This document shows, piece after piece, positions 44,801-54,452 of a stretch of 64,000 bases of DNA (position 1 is its first letter; the number at the start of each line of letters is the position of its first letter). The DNA comes from Isoetes taiwanensis (taxonomy: Eukaryota > Streptophyta > Lycopodiopsida > Isoetales > Isoetaceae). Position numbers and translations under genes: made by a program. The notes under the pieces were generated by a model. It made no database searches, had not been told where the DNA came from, and saw nothing but the letters and a program-made list of their open reading frames with translations. The stretch is from assembly GCA_021234155.1 (NCBI GenBank), contig JAJEKV010000033.1, forward strand, positions 14,393,422 to 14,457,421. The letters run 5' to 3'.

Positions 44801-46367
44801 GAGAACCATGCGCGAAACCTTGCAACCTTCGGTTTGCCACGAAGGGTATTGAAGGAGGTCCCTGTTCTCATTCAATAGAAATAGCATGCCATAAAGATCA
44901 AGTGTAGTCTCTCAGTACAAAACCATGTCGGGGAAATTCTACCGGGATGCCTACACAAGTGTAAAGGAACATGCGGAAAATGCAAACAAGGAACTCATCA
45001 CATTGAATGTAATGAGAAATGTGGCCGTGGTCTTCCGGTGTGGACACAACTGCAAAGATAAATGTTCCTTGTCCCGCTTTCGCACGTAAATCAAATTGCC
45101 AAAAGCGATGTTTGCATACCAAATGTTCCCTTAAATGTGGAGAACCTTGCATACCTTGCACGGAGCCATGTGCTTGGGAATGCGAACACCTTACTGTGAT
45201 CTTCTTTGTTACCAAGTATGTGGCGTCCACGATGTGACTTTCCATGTAAAAAGGCTTAAATGTGGCCACCCTGCATAGGCATGTGTGGAGAGAAATGCCC
45301 ATCTAAATGCGGGATCGTGACCCGGATACATTAGATGTAATATCACAAATGAAACTTCGAGGAAACCGATCGTCGACGGATTTATCCGACTTACAGATTG
45401 TGGCCACATTTTTGAAGTCGATTGGGCTAGATCGGTGGATGGATATAGATGAGTCAACTTCTTCCATGAATGGGGCATCATCGGTTGAATCCCAAAGCCA
45501 TAAAGCTCAAGTCCTGGTAAGATCTTTTCTAACTAAGTTTTTTATTTCCATCAACTCTCGTATGAAGATTTGTTTCTAGGTCCTCAATGCAGGTGCCCCA
45601 TTAGGAGGACCTATCGATATTCAAATATTGTGAAGAAAAAGCTTAGCACAAGTAGAACTTGTGAAGCTGGCCGGGTCTATGGTTATCTTTGAGACAAGAC
45701 ATGGTGTAGAGAAGTTGAAAAAAGAAAGAATACGCTGGGTGCTTTTGAATGTTTCCAGAGGGCTATCTTGGTAAAACCGGGGTTACCGGAAGCTCACCTC
45801 AACCTCATTTGTTATCGTGTGCACCGGAGATTCTCTGAAGCAATAAGCCATCTTCGAGTTGTGATCGGACAAAGTTTTCTAGCATCAAAACTAGAAGTGA
45901 TTCCAAAGTTAGAAGAAGAAGAGGCGTATAATCCTCTACACGCTGGGGCCGCGAATGGAATCACGACCTCCGAGAAGCGAGGAACATGGCAATCGGGGCA
46001 CTAATCCAATGGGCATCTGCATGTGCTTGGTCTCGGCCGATTCTGCGAGATGCAGTAACAATATCTGAAATAATTCTTCAACGGGATGCAAATCGGAAGG
46101 GCCGACATAACATTATGAAAAGTGTGAGAACCAAATTAAGATGCGGGTTGTTAGAGTAAAGAAGCTTGAAGTTGGAACTAGTGGACATTGGTTTGAATGC
46201 CCAAATGGTCATATATATGCCATAGGCGAAAAGTCGCGGTGGAGCAAATGCAGCAATCCAAGTGCCCAGATTGTGATGAAATTATTGGAGGAAGAAGCCA
46301 TGCCCTTGCAGCCGGAAGCTTGAGGCATTCTACCGTCGATGGGGGCGCACATCCACGCATATGGTGA
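41889..46367 (+). pseudogene. ZNFX1-like helicase gene, 3' part
   Basis: Resumes in frame with FIEGEIHLPINKIGMRYSSI and LETHFRLLREDFIEPLRNGI, the ZNFX1 hallmark block. SF1 helicase motifs follow in order: a Walker A GPPGxGKT eroded by two small deletions (42661-42682), VIGMTTSCSC (43502-43531), a DE/VEEAA-type motif II broken near 43580, LIGDHKHLRP (43654-43683; Gln of the usual HKQLRP is His), then VDDFQGEESKIVLLSLVRNN (44172-44231) and GFLKSENRVCVALSK. NFX1-type Cys-rich fingers occupy about 44600-45300. DCGHIFEV (about 45400) and IRRTYRYSNIVKKKL follow. An RZ-type zinc finger, HWFECPNGHIYAIGE (46178-46222), precedes the stop TGA at 46365. Around ten 1-3 base indels break the frame. Known ZNFX1 proteins bind RNA and act in antiviral sensing or small-RNA pathways. 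Confidence 0.8.
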
Positions 46368-46382
46368 TCACGTTGGACTTGG

Positions 46383-46526
46383 AGCCTTTTTGGATATATA
46401 GTGTAGTACCTAGTGGTGTGTTTTTTTCTTTAGTATTGCAACTATGTTCTATGTTATGGACTTGCCTATGGTGATCCTTTTTGGATATATAGTGTAGTAC
46501 CTAGTGGTGTGTTTTTTTCTTTAGTA
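46383..46526. repeat. Tandem duplication beside the Helitron
   Basis: The stretch CCTTTTTGGATATATAGTGT...TTTCTTTAGTA, followed by TTGCAACTATGTTCTATG, occurs at 46385-46463 uninterrupted. It occurs again at 46476-46526, where it is split by the Helitron and continues at 48441-48465. The first copy is therefore the empty site. Confidence 0.85.
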
Positions 46527-48440
46527 CTAGTAATGGTACCCAGCCTTGCTGGGCATAAATTAGGAACATTTAATTTCTTTCTTTTTTTATTCTCTGTTTT
46601 TTTTTTTTCAAACCCCCTTCTCCCTCCCTTTGCCTTCCCTTTCCCCTTCCCCTTTTTTCTTTCTCTTTTTCTTATCAGCTTTTTCCCTTCTTTTTATCTT
46701 TCCCCGCTCTTCCCATTTTTCTACTACTCTTTTTCCCTTTCCTTTTCCCCTTCCTCTTCCTTTTCCTTTTCCTTTTCTCTTTCCCGTTTCTCATGCATTT
46801 TTTTCATTCTCTTTTGCTTACCTTTTTATGTGCCCTTTTCTTCCTTTCCCCACCCTCTTCCTCTTGATCACGTGCCCTTTTCCCCATCTCTTTTCCCATT
46901 TCTCTCTCCCCTTTTCTTCATGCTCTTTTTGCTTTCCCTTCTCCTTTTTCCGCTTCCCTTTTCCTTCAACTTTCCATTCCCTTTTCATACTTTCCCCACC
47001 CTTTTGCTTTGCGCTGTTCCCTTTTTCCCTTTCCTTTCTCTTTCCCCTTCCTTTACATTTTCCCTTTCCCTTTTCATATGCCTCTTTTCATTCCCTTTTC
47101 TCAACCTTTTTTATGTACCCTTTTTCCTTCTTTCCCCATCCTCTTCCCCCTTTTCCCCTTTCCACTTTCTCCTTTCTTGTTTCTTTTTTCTTTTCCCTTT
47201 CCCATAGTTTTTTTCCCTTTCTTTTTTCTATTTCCTCACCCTTTCCCTCTTCCCTTTTTTCTCGTGCCCTTTTCTCCTTCCTTTTTTCCTCTTTTCCTAT
47301 TCCTTGCTCCCTACCCTTTGTCTATTCTATTTTCCCCCCACCCTTTTCCTCCTTTTTCCATCCTTTCCCTCTTCCTTTTTCTCGATGCTCTTTTTGCTTC
47401 CCTTTTTTCTCTTTCTTCACCCTTTCTCTCTTCCCTTTTTTTCACGCCCTTTCCTTTTTTCTCTTTTTCTCGTTCCCTTTTTCCAAGTTCTCTTTTGCTC
47501 TTTTCCCCTCTCTTTTCCTTTTTACTTTCCTTTTTCCCATGGACTTTGTAACCTTTTCTTATTTTCCCTTACCTTTTTCTCCTTTTCTCACCCTTACTTC
47601 TTACCCTTCTCGCGGTGCCTTTTTTCCTTTCCCTTTCCCCCTCGCCTATTCTATTCCTTTTTCTATTTCCTTTTATCTTTCCCTTTTTCCTTTTGTCCTT
47701 CTCTTTCCTTTTTCCTCTTACCTTTCTTTTATTCCTTTTCCCTTTTCCCTTTTCCCTTTCATCGTTTTTCCTTTTTCCTTCCCCTTTTCCTTTTCCCTTT
47801 CATCATTTTTCCTTTTCCCTTCCCCTTTTCCTTTTCCCTTTTCCCTTTCATCGTTTTTCCTTTTCCCTTCCCCCTTTCCTTTTCCCTTTTCCCTTTTCCC
47901 TTTCATCTTTTTTCCTTTTCCTTTCCCCTTTTCCTTTCCCTTTCCCTTTTCCCTTTTCCCTTTTCTCTTTCATCGTTTTTCCTTTTCCCTTCCTCTTTTC
48001 CTTTTCCTTTTTTCCCTTTTTCCCTTTCATCGCTTTTTTTCTTTTTCCTTTCCCTTTTCCTTTTCCCTTTTCCCTTTTCCCTTTCATCGTTTTTCCTTTT
48101 CCCTTCCCATTTTCCATTTCCCTTTTCCCTTTTCCCTTTCATCGTTTTTCCTTTTCCTTTTCCTTTTTCCTTTTCCCTTTTCCCTTTTCCCTTTTCCCTT
48201 TTCCCTTTTCCCTTTCATCGTTTTTCCTTTTCGCTTCCCCTTTTTCTTTTCCCTTTTCCCTTTCATCGTTTTTCCTTTTCCTTTTCCTTTTTCCTTTTCC
48301 CTTTCATATTGAAGCCATAGTCAAGATGAAATTTTAATTGAAGACACACACACATCATCTCCACCATTGGTCAATCAAATCCTCGACCGTCCGATTTAGG
48401 GCTCCATTGAAGACACACGCTATAATTTTATAATATAAGA
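46527..48440 (-). mobile_element. Complete non-autonomous Helitron
   Basis: In minus sense it starts TCTTATATTATAAAATTATA (5' TC end, 48440) and ends with the hairpin GCCCAGC-AAG-GCTGGGT followed by ACCATTACTAG (46527), i.e. a CTRR end ten bases after the hairpin. It is inserted between A and T. The duplicated flanking copy at 46385-46463 shows the unoccupied site, so both ends are exact. It contains no Rep/helicase gene; almost all of the interior is the pyrimidine tract listed next. Confidence 0.9.
46600..48307. repeat. 1.7-kb CCCTTTT pyrimidine tract
   Basis: Continuous C/T-rich sequence, becoming a fairly regular CCCTTTTCCCTTTT array with interspersed CATCGTTTTTCC words after 47740 (spacing about 45-70 bases). 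Open frames of several hundred codons run through it in more than one frame, but they are Phe/Ser/Pro/Leu low complexity and have no coding meaning. One strand is almost pure purine and could form triplex or H-DNA structures. Confidence 0.9.
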
Positions 48441-48639
48441 TTGCAACTATGTTCTATGTTATGGTTCTACTATGCCTAATCGCTCTATCCTATAATCGCT
48501 CTATCTTAGCCATTGAAAAAGGGCATATTCCCAAGCATGTCCAAAATCCAATAACCAGAATCGTCCATCAGAAATTAAGATGGGGTCAAATCCCCATTTC
48601 CACGTCATCCAATGGTTCAAGTCAACTTGTAAATAACCT

Positions 48640-48865
48640 TGACCTGGTATATGCATGCAACAGCAATGTGCAAGTCCATTGCACACCCATAAGGAGACCT
48701 CCCCTGCAACAGACAAAGAGAAACAATAACGAAGCATGGGGAGTTGAACCCCGCCAGCAGAAGCCAGCACCCTGATACTTCGCCAACCATAATGGAGATC
48801 CCCAAAGGGCTCCCCATTATGGCAGGGGGCTATTCCCGTGCAAGTGCTCAAGCACACAAATGCAT
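48640..48865 (-). mobile_element. SINE-like unit with pol III B box
   Basis: In minus sense there is a perfect B box GGTTCAACTCC (48740-48750) and an A-box-like TGGCGAAGTATCAGG about 36 bases before it. Upstream lies a hairpin formed by CCATAATGG and CCATTATGG around 48788-48823. The body ends in a pyrimidine-rich part. It could be a tRNA-derived SINE. No terminal duplication was confirmed. Confidence 0.35.
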
Positions 48866-49167
48866 ATGCATTAATAATTCAGAAAAACCTTTTTAAGTTT
48901 TTTGAATGCACTATTCATGCACCATGCACACCATGCAATGCAACTACATCAAACAAACAGCAGCAAAAAATGGTTCAAAGATCCACAACATAACAGTTGA
49001 CATCAGTTGGTTGTAATGTTTAGTGCCTCTGCGTGCCTCCTCGCAAGCCTGTCCTACGCCTGTGCATCTGTTAGAGTGACAACACATGACAATAGAATTG
49101 CAACATCCTAACAATATACATTGTCAATATGCACGAGTTCACCGCGGCCCGCTGCCCGGTGCCAAAT
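48866..49167. other. No recognisable gene
   Basis: AT-rich, with repeated GCA and ATGCA words. Nothing supported. Confidence 0.35.
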
Positions 49168-49560
49168 TCATATGACTTCTAAGAGCCTGCCTCTCTCTTG
49201 TAGAAACAGCAACCTCATCCCACTCCATGGTGCCAATTGTCTCTTCAAGCTCATGAAAGAGACGTCCCAAGCGCATCCGGAAACGCAAGCAGCTACGAGG
49301 AAACAGCGGTTTGAAACAAGTGTATTTATGTTAACAACGCTAGTGAGCAATTCCGATGCCACATGGGCATGCTCTGCATCTGCAGATGCTATACTAGGAT
49401 GTGGCAAGCCATTGGAAATCATAGTTTCTACAGAGGGGGGCTCAACAGCAGCAGCTTGTGGCAATGCAGGCTCAGGAGGCCTATCAGGAGGTGCAGGCAA
49501 ATCAGCCACTTCTTGGTGGCCATTCTCCATCTCAGCATCACAAGACAATGGCATAGGCAT
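49168..49560 (-). CDS. Hypothetical 130-aa frame, same strand as 50423 gene
   Basis: The minus frame begins MPMPLSCDAEMENGHQEVAD, then a Pro/Ala/Glu-rich linker (PPDRPPEPALPQAAAVEPPS). It may be a C-terminal exon of the gene at 50423-51260. Both strands are open here, so coding is uncertain. Confidence 0.25.
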   Translation of the reverse strand: MPMPLSCDAEMENGHQEVADLPAPPDRPPEPALPQAAAVEPPSVETMISNGLPHPSIASADAEHAHVASELLTSVVNINTLVSNRCFLVAACVSGCAWDVSFMSLKRQLAPWSGMRLLFLQERGRLLEVI

Positions 49561-49678
49561 GTGCCTGCAAACATCACAGGCAGGGTTGCCCTTAAGACCA
49601 AATTTGTCTAAGCATAGTTTAGAAGGTCAGGCGAATAATAGAGTTGCAAGATTAGTTATGCTGGCGAATGTTTTCTAG

Positions 49679-50422
49679 ACATGAATGTTTTTATAGAAAT
49701 CTAAAGAATCATGGCCAATATTATTTTGTCAAGATTTAAGTGTTTTTATTTTTCAAGTGCAATTTCTGTGGTGAAATTTTATTCACCGGCATCCATATTT
49801 AATCAAGGACACAAACACGCTATAACTATACTTGCATGATACAATACCACAACTTAACCTTTGCAAATGAGAACGTGGCTTATCCTTGTAGATAAAATAA
49901 ATCTATTAAAAGGGAGGTCGTTAAAAAAATGCTTTCCAGTGCATCTTTAGAAGTATTTGAAACACAATAGCTACAAAAATAACTCTTAAAATTGTCATAT
50001 GTACCTGGATGGATATGGAGAATAGATTAGGTTATGAAGAAAGCCTAGAATATTAGGCGATTCCTTAAGAAATATTCGAGAAGGAGGGTAGAGAATAAAG
50101 GCGAATCCATAGTTATGACGCTTAGTGGATGTGGCGAATTTTCAAGTGGAGTGAGATTTGTTTGTAGAAAAGTTGGCTAATTTTATTTTTTCCATCTATA
50201 ATGGGCCCTACTAAACCATAGCATCAAAATTTCTCGATATCCTTAAAAAATAGCCTTTTGGCGAACTTTTGTCCTTAAGGGCTACCCTGATCACAGGTCA
50301 GTACTCCATCACTGCATCAACACGAGCTATAGAATTCAGCAAACATCTTACACAACACAAACAATGAAAGGTGCCAAACAATGGAACAACATTACAAACA
50401 AAATGACACACAAACTGCAGAA
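49679..50422. other. No recognisable gene
   Basis: AT-rich spacer without long frames or repeats. Confidence 0.35.
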
Positions 50423-51260
50423 TCAATTAACATCCATTGTATAATCAGCACAATCCAAAGAAATGTAATTTGGTTGCTCAGAGGTCTCTTCCATCCCAAG
50501 CCCTGAATTGCCGTCTTCCGCAATGTCCCGCGAAACTCTCATCCCCATCTCGGGACTTGGGACATCATCATAATACCTCTTACGTGCCTTGCCGATCGCG
50601 CTCCCACGGGGTTGCATACCTGCAGGGATATTGAAAATCACACATCGTACATCACTAGGCATAGCCTGCGAAGGATTAAGAGTTATCCTCCATGCTGCCT
50701 TCACCCTATGTTCTGAAATAAAAGCACAATTAGTAGGCAAAATCCATTGACTAGACAAAATGAACTTGCCAGTCCTAAGCATCCGGCATACAGTATACAC
50801 GAGAGAAGCAGATACACGCTTCTGCCGAGGGTATTTGACAAAGTGATGGGCCACTGTGCAACAAATTTCTGTTATCCAACACAACCACACTCTTCAGGTC
50901 ACCTGCACCATGAAGCAGGTAGAGATCCTTCCCCATCTCGATTTGTCTCTCAGAGACATTGTGCAAGCACACTTTGAAGTGCACTTTACCAAGGTCCTTC
51001 AAGCAGTATCCCACTAAGCCCTCAAAACAATGCATTCTCGTGTTTTTGAGAGCTTTACATATCGAGAAGGATGCCGGTAGGCCTTTGAGCTCCCCAAAGA
51101 ACCTCTTAATGGCGGCATTCACAAAGACAAGGGGTCTTCAACGTGCTCCTCGGCACTGGCGGCGGTCTTGCGGATGGTCAAGCTCGATCCCCTTTCAAGA
51201 GCTACAAAGACCCAAGAATCGGGTCTTGGGAAAATCCACAAGCTTGTCAAACATGGCAGC
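50423..51260 (-). pseudogene. Unknown gene, possibly Rep-like
   Basis: The minus strand reads FDKLVDFPKTRF (about 51245), VALERGSSL, a His/Gln-containing stretch broken by indels, then NAAIKRFFGELKGLPASFSI, CKALKNTRMHCFEGLVGYCL, KDLGKVHFKVCLHNVSERQI and GAGDLKSVVVLDNRNLLH. After a shift near 50880, VAHHFVKYPRQKRVSASLVY and MLRTGKFILSSQWILPTNCA follow. It ends with an acidic tail at TAA 50423. The order ERG...(HxH-like)...G-Y-C-x-K-D loosely resembles HUH endonuclease Rep proteins of eukaryotic rolling-circle elements. This is weak; the His pair is not intact in any frame. Otherwise unknown. Confidence 0.35.
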
Positions 51261-52620
51261 GGAAACATCGACCCCAAAGATAACCCAAAGTAAGCATCAC
51301 ATCCAACAGCCGGTTCCCTCATCCTCACCCTCTACTCTACCCCGCCCTTTGGGCGTACCCTCCCCATCCCCCCATAGAAAGCATCCTCAACACAAGGAAA
51401 TTTAGCCTCGGAACCAAAGGTCGTTTTTTCTACATCTAGCTGCCCTCTTCAACATGTTACGAAAGTTGCGAGTAGCAAAGCTTCCGGAACAAGGAGGCCC
51501 GCTGCAGCAGCAAGACCCGAATCACAAGATGCGACTATAAGCAGGGCCGGACGATGAAGGCCACTTCAAAAACTCTCGGGAAGAGCAAGCTCATCTGAGC
51601 ACATAAGTAGCCGGGCGCAACACGACATGGAGAAGAACAAGGAGCGGACTAACACGGTACTCCATGGCGATCCAAACCTCTCGCCCGGAAGTGCCTCTGC
51701 TCTTCCCCATCCGCCCACGCCGCGGCGGCAAAGCCATCGCCACGACTCCACTTCTAAAAATTGCACCTTCCAGAAAAAAGCCAATAAACCCCAATCGACC
51801 ATTGGGAAACCAGAACCTAATTAGTGAGTCAGCAATATAACATTTTGACATACGAATACATGGGCAAACCATCCAAAATCATATGTAACACGACCCCCAA
51901 ACAACATTTTGGAAACCTAATGGACTTAAAAACCAATTTGGGTTTATGGCTATTTCGAAAAATTTTCATACTTTTGGTAATGTCTAGGCCTATGTGAAAC
52001 AAGATGCTGCGCACGAGGGGTTGCCCTTCGGTGGCCCGAGAGTGTTTTTTCTTGTTTTCTGTTTAGTTGTTCCTTAAGATTGAATTTGATGCTATTTTTT
52101 TTTCCCCCAATCTGATTTGCCTCTTTCAATCACTTATCTCGATAAGGCATTGTAGCGACCATGACTTGCTTGCCAAAAACTTATCTTTAATCTAAATACC
52201 TTTTCTTGCCTCAATGGTCATGAATTTTAAAGCAATGAAGAGCTAAAGCATTGGTCTAGAAGTAGACGGGTTTTCATCCAATAAATATGCCTTTAACTGT
52301 TTTATTAGCGATATATAAACAAAAATTGGAACAAGAAATTGCTCAACACAAAGCTTGGAAAGAAAATGGCATGAGATGGAAAGTTTTTAAAAGGTAGTTA
52401 AGTAATGGGATAAAGCACCTTTCTAAACATGTATAATTGCTATACAACGATGCTTTAAGAATATTCTTGTCACCGGGGCACTAATCTGGACCGTTCATTT
52501 TCCATCGTCTCTTCTTTGCCGTTCTTTGCAGGTTCAAGGGTTCCTCTGCAATCGAGCGAAGTGCTTCCTTGGCAAGCAACCGATACCGTCTTCGAGTTCC
52601 TTCCTCTGCAAGTAAGCTTG
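51261..52620. other. No assignable gene
   Basis: Two overlapping frames on opposite strands (51566-51872) cover a GC-rich segment. Neither shows a known motif. The last 200 bases before the foldback element look like ordinary spacer. Confidence 0.3.
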
Positions 52621-52621
52621 A

Positions 52622-53174
52622 CATTAGGGTTTTTTTGAGATTAAAAAGGGGCCTTTAAAACATGCCAACTAAGCCAAATGAAGATAAATGAACTACCAAT
52701 CAGAAATCAGAGCCTGAAGGGTCCAGTCAGCAAAACTGTTATAACTAACTCACTGGATCACATTTTCTAGTATAACTATTGATAGAAAAGTCCAAATGAG
52801 CTCTCGTTCAGTGCAATAGATGGATCTCGTTGAGATCTTTCCAAGCTTAGGTGCTTTGCACATATTTTAACCATTTATGATTGTCAAAACTCCAAAAAAT
52901 ATGGTTTTTACCCTTTTTTTACGATCCTACGGGGCTAAAAGATATGCAAACCACCCAAGGTTGGAAAGATCTCAATGAAATCTATCTATTGCACCAAACA
53001 AAAGCTCATTTGGACTTTTCTATCAACATTTATGCTAGAAAATGTGATCCAGTGAGTTAGTTATAACTGTTTTGCTGACTGGATTACCAGTTCTGTTTTC
53101 TGATTGGTAGTTCATGTAGCTTAGTCAGCAGTTCTTAGAAGGCCCTTTTATGATCTCAAAAAATCCCTAATGTC
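52622..53174. mobile_element. Foldback MITE sharing the 12.9-kb element's ends
   Basis: The left end CATTAGGGTTTTTTTGAGAT (52622) and the reverse complement of the right end CATTAGGGATTTTTTGAGAT are the same terminal sequence as the 12.9-kb element (CATTAGAGTTTTTTTGAGAT). Here the inverted repeats extend about 245 bases on each side: for example, AACTCACTGGATCACATTTT on the left pairs with AAAATGTGATCCAGTGAGTT on the right. Only about 60 bases of unpaired centre remain. No coding frame. No convincing target-site duplication is seen, as for the large element. Confidence 0.85.
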
Positions 53175-54452
53175 TGCCAGCGCCTGTGTTTTGAAAAAAT
53201 TTGTGGCATTTACGGTAGTAGCTTTACTTTGAAGCAAAGTCTGCTGTGGCCAGAATGGTCCAGTCTTCTGCGGTCAGGGTTTGATCGATTACTCAGCATT
53301 TGAAGAGAATGGTTCATTCTATTCTTTAGCGATGGGCTTTTCTGACGATGGGATTACCTTGCTTTGAAGTAAAGTCCGCGATTCTTCAGCAACTATATAT
53401 AAATATGTACCTTGCATGTATAAGATCTTTGCGGTTATTTGTAGGAGGCATTTTGGAGTCTATGCTAAGAGAGTGGAGCAATCATCTTTGCACATTTTCA
53501 AAGATCTCATTGCGAAATAGATAAGGAGTGCAACTGCAGCGTATATCTAAAACTGTGATCGGCATTTAGCCATTATATCAGGAACCGTTACTTTTCTTCT
53601 TTGGTCGATCTTCATGGGGATCTATTTTAGATACCTCTTCAAGTATTTTGGATAATATGCTCTTCATCGCCTTATTATTGTATATCTGCAATTACATAAA
53701 GCACATGTCCAATTCATATTACTTTTCTCCTCCTTCCTTGTGATGCTCCCTGAATATATAGGACACCCGGCCATATACATACGGGGACTTTCCCCTCCCA
53801 TGGCAACCATCTCGCCATGAGCAGGGCCCTCCGTCTATCCCGGGCCTTCCGTAGAGAGATGCCCGAGTGAAGGACACGGAGGTGTCATTCGGCCCACGCC
53901 TTCAATGGAACTCCTAAGTCACGGAAGCGTGAATACATGTTAGCACACAGCATAAATCATATATAAATAACCACCACGAAGGGTGGCACATCCATCCAAG
54001 TACTAACGGCAAAGAATATACATTAAATACTAGAGAAAACAAGTTGCGTATTAAACGGGAGCAAATCATTGAAACGAGAGCAAAAGGAATATTCCTCAAA
54101 GATTCCCTTTTTTTTTACAAAAAGGGGGTAAAACGAGGTTAAAAAAAAAAAGATGCATGAAATTCTATTTTGACCCCCAAATGACTAATTTTTTTTTTGC
54201 AACGAAAAAGAATTGACTTTTTAAAGTGTCACTTTTCTTAGCAAATAGAATGTTCTTAAAGTATGTTTTAAGAGAGAAACTCTAATTTCAGAGGATAAAA
54301 TATTTAACAAAAAATTGAAGTAAGTATGTAACTGAAACTTTAGTATTCTCAAAATTTGAAGATACAAAATTTACAGTCTTTTTCTAAGACTCAGTTATGT
54401 GCAAAAGTGTGAGGAGTGATGAGAGAGGGATCCAGGACGTCCTCATATTTAT
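53175..54452. other. No recognisable gene
   Basis: Contains small A/T runs (54105-54150). Short frames only. Confidence 0.35.

Noticed and set aside
46630-48312. 560-codon and several other long open frames
   Set aside because: They read through the CCCTTTT tract, are pure Phe/Ser/Pro/Leu low complexity and exist in more than one frame.
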